Assembly: GCA_016870695.1 (NCBI GenBank)
Contig: VGAV01000137.1
Coordinates: forward strand, 1-6,558
Source of the DNA: Actinomycetota bacterium
Lineage (GTDB): Bacteria > Actinomycetota > Actinomycetes > Actinomycetales > Microbacteriaceae
DNA: 6,558 nucleotides
Reading direction: 5' to 3'
Shown piece after piece: positions 4,099 to 6,558 of the stretch (the first letter of the stretch is position 1; every line of letters begins with the position of its first letter). Both the position numbers and the translations under genes were made by a program. Below the pieces are notes generated by a model. That model saw only the letters and a list, made by a program, of their open reading frames with translations, did no database searches and was not told the DNA's origin.

Positions 4099-5448
4099 TG
4101 CGCCGGTGAAGACCAGCCAGAGGAGCACCCCGTTGAGCGTGATCAGGAAGAGGGATGCCAGGACTCCCGCGACCGTGGTCACCACGCGGTTGCGGTACGC
4201 GCCGAGCAGGTCCCGCCGCGCGGTCAGGGCGACCAGCGGCACGAGGGCGAACGGGATGCCGAACGACAGCACGACCTGGCTCAGCACGAGCGCGAGCGTG
4301 GGGTCCACGCCGAGGGCCAGGATGCCGAGCGCCGGGAGGAGGGTGACGAGGCGCCGGGCGAGGAGCGGGACGCGGACGCGCAGGAGGCCGTGCATGATCT
4401 CCGCGCCGGCGTAGGCGCCCACCGAGGTCGAGGCCAGGCCACTGGCGAGCAGACCCACGGCGAACATGGTCGCGACGAGCGGTCCGAGCCCGTCGCGCAG
4501 GGCCGCGTAGGCGCCCTCGAGGCTGTCCGTGCCGTCGACGCCGGCGAGATTCGCGGCGGCGAGCAGCAGGATCGCCAGGTTGACGGTGCCGGCGACGGCG
4601 AGCGCGATCGTGACGTCCCAGCGGGTGGCGCGCAGCAGGCGCGGGGTGGCGATGCCGCGGGCCCGCTCCAGGTCGGCGCCGGGGGCGGTGTCGGGGGCGG
4701 GGATGGCGTCGGTCGCCGGGGCGGCCGTGGCGCTGGTCGCCGGTGCTGCCGGGGCGAAGCGGTCGCGGGTGAGCGCCGAGTGGGCGTAGATCGCGTGGGG
4801 CATGATCGTGGCGCCGAGGATGGATGCCGCCAGCAGCACCGAGCTCGTCCCTTCGAACCGCGGGACCAGACCCTCGACCACGCTGCCCGCGTCCGGTGAC
4901 GCGAGGAAGAGGCCGAAGGTGAAGCCCGCGGCGATGATGACGAGCAGCCCGATGAGCACGGTCTCGAAGGCGCGCGCGCCGCGGCGGGACTGCACGACGA
5001 GCAGCAGCATCGACACGACCCCCGTGATCGCCCCGCCCCACACGAGCGGGACGCCGAAGAGGAGGTTCAGCGCGACGGCGCCGCCGATGACCTCGGCGAC
5101 ATCGGTGGCCATTGCGACGAGCTCGGCCTGCAGCCAGTACGCGCGGCGGGCCCACGGACGGCGGATGCGGCGGCCCAGCACCTGCGGGAGGCTCTCGCCC
5201 GTCACGATGCCGAGCTTGGCCGAGAGGTACTGGATGAGCCAGGCCATCACGTTGCCGAGCACGACCACCCAGACCAGCAGGTAGCCGAAGACCGCCCCGG
5301 CCGTCATGTTGCTGGCGACGTTCCCCGGGTCCAGATACGCCACGCCTGCGACGAGCGCCGGGCCGAGGAGCCAGGCGGCGCGCCCCGGCCGGTGGCGCCT
5401 GTCTGGGGCGGCCGTCGGGAGGGCGGCATCCATCGTATTTTTCGGCAT
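4096..5448 (-). CDS. mntH: Nramp-family manganese/divalent metal importer
   Basis: A 450-residue inner-membrane, proton-coupled Mn2+/Fe2+ importer of the Nramp family. The metal-site motifs are present: DPGN (40-43) in the unwound helix 1 and GATIMPHAIYAHS (212-224) in helix 6, with Met216 as the soft ligand; helix 3 carries TDVAEVIG (115-122). About eleven hydrophobic spans are visible (roughly 27-50, 54-76, 107-130, 134-153, 163-183, 203-224, 279-301, 322-345, 366-383, 385-409, 421-447), as expected. The helix 6-7 loop holds an unusual Ala/Pro/Thr-rich insertion (about 232-258). The ATG was chosen because TAGGGT ends 6 nt upstream and no RBS is seen; a second ATG at residue 6 is possible. 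The start codon lies inside a perfect palindrome that, with a second copy upstream, is a probable MntR operator. mntR follows after 10 bp. Confidence 0.95.
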   Translation of the reverse strand: MPKNTMDAALPTAAPDRRHRPGRAAWLLGPALVAGVAYLDPGNVASNMTAGAVFGYLLVWVVVLGNVMAWLIQYLSAKLGIVTGESLPQVLGRRIRRPWARRAYWLQAELVAMATDVAEVIGGAVALNLLFGVPLVWGGAITGVVSMLLLVVQSRRGARAFETVLIGLLVIIAAGFTFGLFLASPDAGSVVEGLVPRFEGTSSVLLAASILGATIMPHAIYAHSALTRDRFAPAAPATSATAAPATDAIPAPDTAPGADLERARGIATPRLLRATRWDVTIALAVAGTVNLAILLLAAANLAGVDGTDSLEGAYAALRDGLGPLVATMFAVGLLASGLASTSVGAYAGAEIMHGLLRVRVPLLARRLVTLLPALGILALGVDPTLALVLSQVVLSFGIPFALVPLVALTARRDLLGAYRNRVVTTVAGVLASLFLITLNGVLLWLVFTGA

Positions 5449-5455
5449 GCCGAAA
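5440..5455. promoter_or_regulatory. Putative MntR operator 1 over the mntH start
   Basis: TTTCGGCATGCCGAAA is a perfect 16-bp palindrome whose centre contains the mntH ATG and whose edge touches the -10 hexamer. DtxR/MntR-family repressors bind inverted repeats of this kind. Binding here would block both transcription start and elongation. That MntR is the binder is inferred from the adjacent gene. Confidence 0.75.
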
Positions 5456-5460
5456 CCCTA
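5449..5460 (-). promoter_or_regulatory. mntH -10 element, leaderless start
   Basis: On the minus strand TAGGGT (5455-5460) is followed by 6 nt and the ATG, with no ribosome binding site. A 17-bp spacer places the -35 at about 5478-5483 (TTTTCG), inside operator 2. Confidence 0.65.
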
Positions 5461-5466
5461 GTCATA

Positions 5467-5482
5467 TTTCGGGTCGCCGAAA
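5467..5482. promoter_or_regulatory. Putative MntR operator 2 over the mntH -35
   Basis: TTTCGGGTCGCCGAAA shares the 6-bp inverted half-sites TTTCGG/CCGAAA and the 4-bp spacer of operator 1, starting 27 bp away from it. It covers the expected -35 of mntH, so the two sites flank the -10 from both sides. Two identical half-site pairs in a 43-bp stretch are unlikely by chance in DNA this GC-rich. Confidence 0.75.
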
Positions 5483-5509
5483 AGCCTGCGTGCGTCCGTC
5501 GTGCAGCGC

Positions 5510-5528
5510 GAGTGGCCCCGGGCCACTC
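5510..5528. repeat. 8-bp hairpin in the mntH/trmH divergent region
   Basis: GAGTGGCC (5510-5517) pairs with GGCCACTC (5521-5528) around a 3-nt loop CCG. It lies between divergent promoters, so a terminator role is unlikely; it may be an operator or simply GC-rich palindromic sequence. The rest of 5483-5622 holds nothing I can assign, apart from GC-rich stretches such as CCCCTTGGGG near 5543. Confidence 0.4.
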
Positions 5529-5622
5529 TCCGCGCCCCGGGACCCCTTGGGGGAGCTGACGGGCTCGCATGGCAACGCGCGCCCCTGACGGTCGCCGCCG
5601 GGGGACGACGCCGGGGCGCCGG

Positions 5623-5634
5623 TAGCCTGGGCGG
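5623..5634 (+). promoter_or_regulatory. -10 element of the RNA methyltransferase gene, leaderless start
   Basis: TAGCCT (5623-5628) ends 6 nt before the GTG at 5635. There is no ribosome binding site and no convincing -35. Confidence 0.65.
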
Positions 5635-6273
5635 GTGACGACGGACGCCGACGACAGCACCTCTCCGGCTCCGACGCACGGGGTCGGGCCCTGGCCGGGC
5701 GGCCCGGACGCGTGGCCCGACGACCCGCGCTACGACCGCGACCTGCTCGCCGACGGCGACACCCGCAACGTCGTCGACGCCTACCGGTACTGGGCGATGG
5801 AGGCCATCGTCGCGGACCTGGATGCCAAGAGGCACCCCTTCCACGTCGCGATCGAGAACTGGCAGCACGACCTGAACATCGGGTCGATCGTCCGCAGCGC
5901 GAATGCGTTCCTCGCGGCCCAGGTCCACATCATCGGCAAACGCCGCTGGAACCGCCGCGGCGCGATGGTCACCGACCGGTACCAGCACGTGCGGCACCAC
6001 GAGGACGTGGCGGCGTTCGCCGCGTGGGCGGCGGCGGCATCCCTCCCCGTCGTCGCGGTGGACAACGTCGACGGGTCCGTCCCGGTCGACCGGGCCGAGC
6101 TCCCCGAGGCGTGCGTGCTGCTGTTCGGGCAGGAGGGGCCGGGGCTGTCGCCCGAGGCGCTCGCCGCCGCGACCGGTGTCGTCGAGATCACCCAGTACGG
6201 GTCGACGCGATCGATCAACGCCGCCTCCGCGGCCGCGGTCGTGATGTACGAGTGGTGCCGCCGCTGGGCCTGA
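5635..6273 (+). CDS. SpoU/TrmH-family RNA methyltransferase
   Basis: A 212-residue SPOUT-class enzyme that should transfer a methyl group from S-adenosylmethionine to a ribose 2'-OH in tRNA or rRNA. All three SpoU motifs are present: motif 1 HDLNIGSIVRSANAF (78-92) with Asn81 and Arg87; motif 2 VLLFGQEGPGLSPE (161-174); motif 3 ITQYGSTRSINAASA (185-199), which forms the knotted cofactor pocket. The first 45 or so residues are Asp/Pro/Gly-rich and probably disordered, and there is no separate L30e-like RNA-binding domain, as in TrmH rather than TsnR/RlmB types. The substrate nucleotide cannot be told from sequence. The GTG start is set by the TAGCCT -10. A related methyltransferase gene lies close to pyrE in Mycobacterium tuberculosis as I recall it, so the neighbourhood may be partly conserved. 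The gene appears monocistronic. Confidence 0.92.
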   Translation: MTTDADDSTSPAPTHGVGPWPGGPDAWPDDPRYDRDLLADGDTRNVVDAYRYWAMEAIVADLDAKRHPFHVAIENWQHDLNIGSIVRSANAFLAAQVHIIGKRRWNRRGAMVTDRYQHVRHHEDVAAFAAWAAAASLPVVAVDNVDGSVPVDRAELPEACVLLFGQEGPGLSPEALAAATGVVEITQYGSTRSINAASAAAVVMYEWCRRWA

Positions 6274-6302
6274 CCCCCATCTGGTCCACCTGACCTCCTC
6301 CT

Positions 6303-6367
6303 GCGCTGACTTGTCGCAGATGTACGCACGACGGGGGCCTGCGTGAGCATTCGCGGCATGTCAGCGC
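6303..6367. repeat. Palindromic intergenic repeat, degenerate copy C
   Basis: The ends pair perfectly (GCGCTGAC, 6303-6310, with GTCAGCGC, 6360-6367), and the interior keeps the family pattern: TGACTTG, CGCA.ATGTACGCA on the left and TGCGTGAGCATTCGCGGCATGTCA, split by gaps, on the right. It is clearly related to copies A and B but has lost the exact CATATG core. It begins 29 bp after the RNA methyltransferase stop and may end its transcript. Confidence 0.7.
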
Positions 6368-6393
6368 TGGGGGTTTCGTCCTGTGGCCGGGAC

Positions 6394-6450
6394 GGGGCGC
6401 AGATGCACGCCTGGCCGTGGGCTCGGCGTGCACTTGCGATACATCAGCGC
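6394..6450. repeat. Palindromic intergenic repeat, degenerate copy D
   Basis: GCAGATGCACGCC (6399-6411) pairs with GGCGTGCACTTGC (6425-6437) at 11 of 13 positions around a 13-nt loop, the same loop length as copies A and B. The right end reads ACATCAGCGC, recalling the GTCAGCGC end of copy C, while the left end is eroded. It follows copy C in tandem with a period of roughly 82-84 bp, close to the 86 bp seen for A and B. Confidence 0.6.
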
Positions 6451-6470
6451 ACAGGGTCCCTGCTGACCTC

Positions 6471-6558
6471 TCAGGTGCCGGAGCGGGGGTGGACCTCGTA
6501 GACGAACACCGCGTCGGCCGTGGCGTCGACCAGCACCGCACCGGCCTGGATCGGCAGA
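6471..6558 (-). CDS. 3' end of an unidentified gene (partial)
   Basis: The last 28 codons of a minus-strand gene that continues beyond the window; the stop TGA is at 6471-6473. The readable protein is LPIQAGAVLV DATADAVFVY EVHPRSGT. The frame shows strong G/C third-position bias, as expected for coding DNA here, and an alternating hydrophobic pattern compatible with beta strands. I do not recognise the family. It is convergent with the RNA methyltransferase gene across repeats C and D. Confidence 0.6.
   Translation of the reverse strand, partial: LPIQAGAVLVDATADAVFVYEVHPRSGT

Noticed and set aside
4091..5155. 354-codon minus-strand frame overlapping mntH
   Set aside because: It is a different frame of mntH DNA, made almost entirely of Arg/Gly/Pro/His, with no domain; mntH has unmistakable Nramp motifs.
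5510..5528. Terminator in the mntH/trmH gap
   Set aside because: Both adjacent genes are transcribed away from the hairpin, so there is no transcript for it to end.

Overview
The window comes from a very GC-rich (roughly 70%) actinobacterium. Codon use, leaderless TANNNT-type promoters and protein sequence character point to the Microbacteriaceae, most likely Microbacterium or a close relative; this taxonomic call is inference, not the result of a search. The region looks like ordinary chromosome. I see no transposase, phage gene, CRISPR array, rRNA or tRNA.

Layout from left to right. (1) pyrE (orotate phosphoribosyltransferase, +) is followed by a strong hairpin where it meets a convergent pair. 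(2) That pair, on the minus strand, is a NagD-type (HAD-IIA) phosphatase and a previously easy-to-miss 49-residue single-span membrane protein whose ribosome binding site overlaps the phosphatase stop codon. (3) A small CsbD-like stress protein (-) with its own hairpin terminator is divergent from a short-chain dehydrogenase (+). (4) Two near-identical 57-bp palindromic elements lie in tandem between the dehydrogenase and the next convergent unit. (5) A manganese module on the minus strand consists of mntH (Nramp importer) followed 10 bp later by mntR (DtxR-family regulator with manganese-type metal ligands). Two copies of TTTCGGnnnnCCGAAA straddle the mntH promoter and start codon. (6) A SpoU/TrmH-type RNA methyltransferase (+) is divergent from mntH. 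(7) Two degenerate copies of the same palindromic family follow, then the 3' end of an unidentified minus-strand gene.

The genes are mostly independent housekeeping units. The exception is mntH-mntR, a self-contained manganese uptake circuit: MntR made from the distal gene presumably binds the paired operators and shuts off mntH when Mn2+ is sufficient. Six of the coding starts (pyrE, HAD phosphatase, SDR, mntH, mntR, RNA methyltransferase) lie 6 or 7 nt downstream of a TAGNNT hexamer and have no visible ribosome binding site, so their mRNAs are probably leaderless. In contrast, csbD and the 49-residue gene have clear Shine-Dalgarno sequences.

The least ordinary signals are the dispersed palindromic repeat family (four copies at two loci), the paired MntR boxes, and the striking abundance of the heptamer GGATGCC/GGCATCC (14 copies on the two strands in 6.6 kb), often accommodated in genes as GAT-GCC or GCA-TCC codon pairs.
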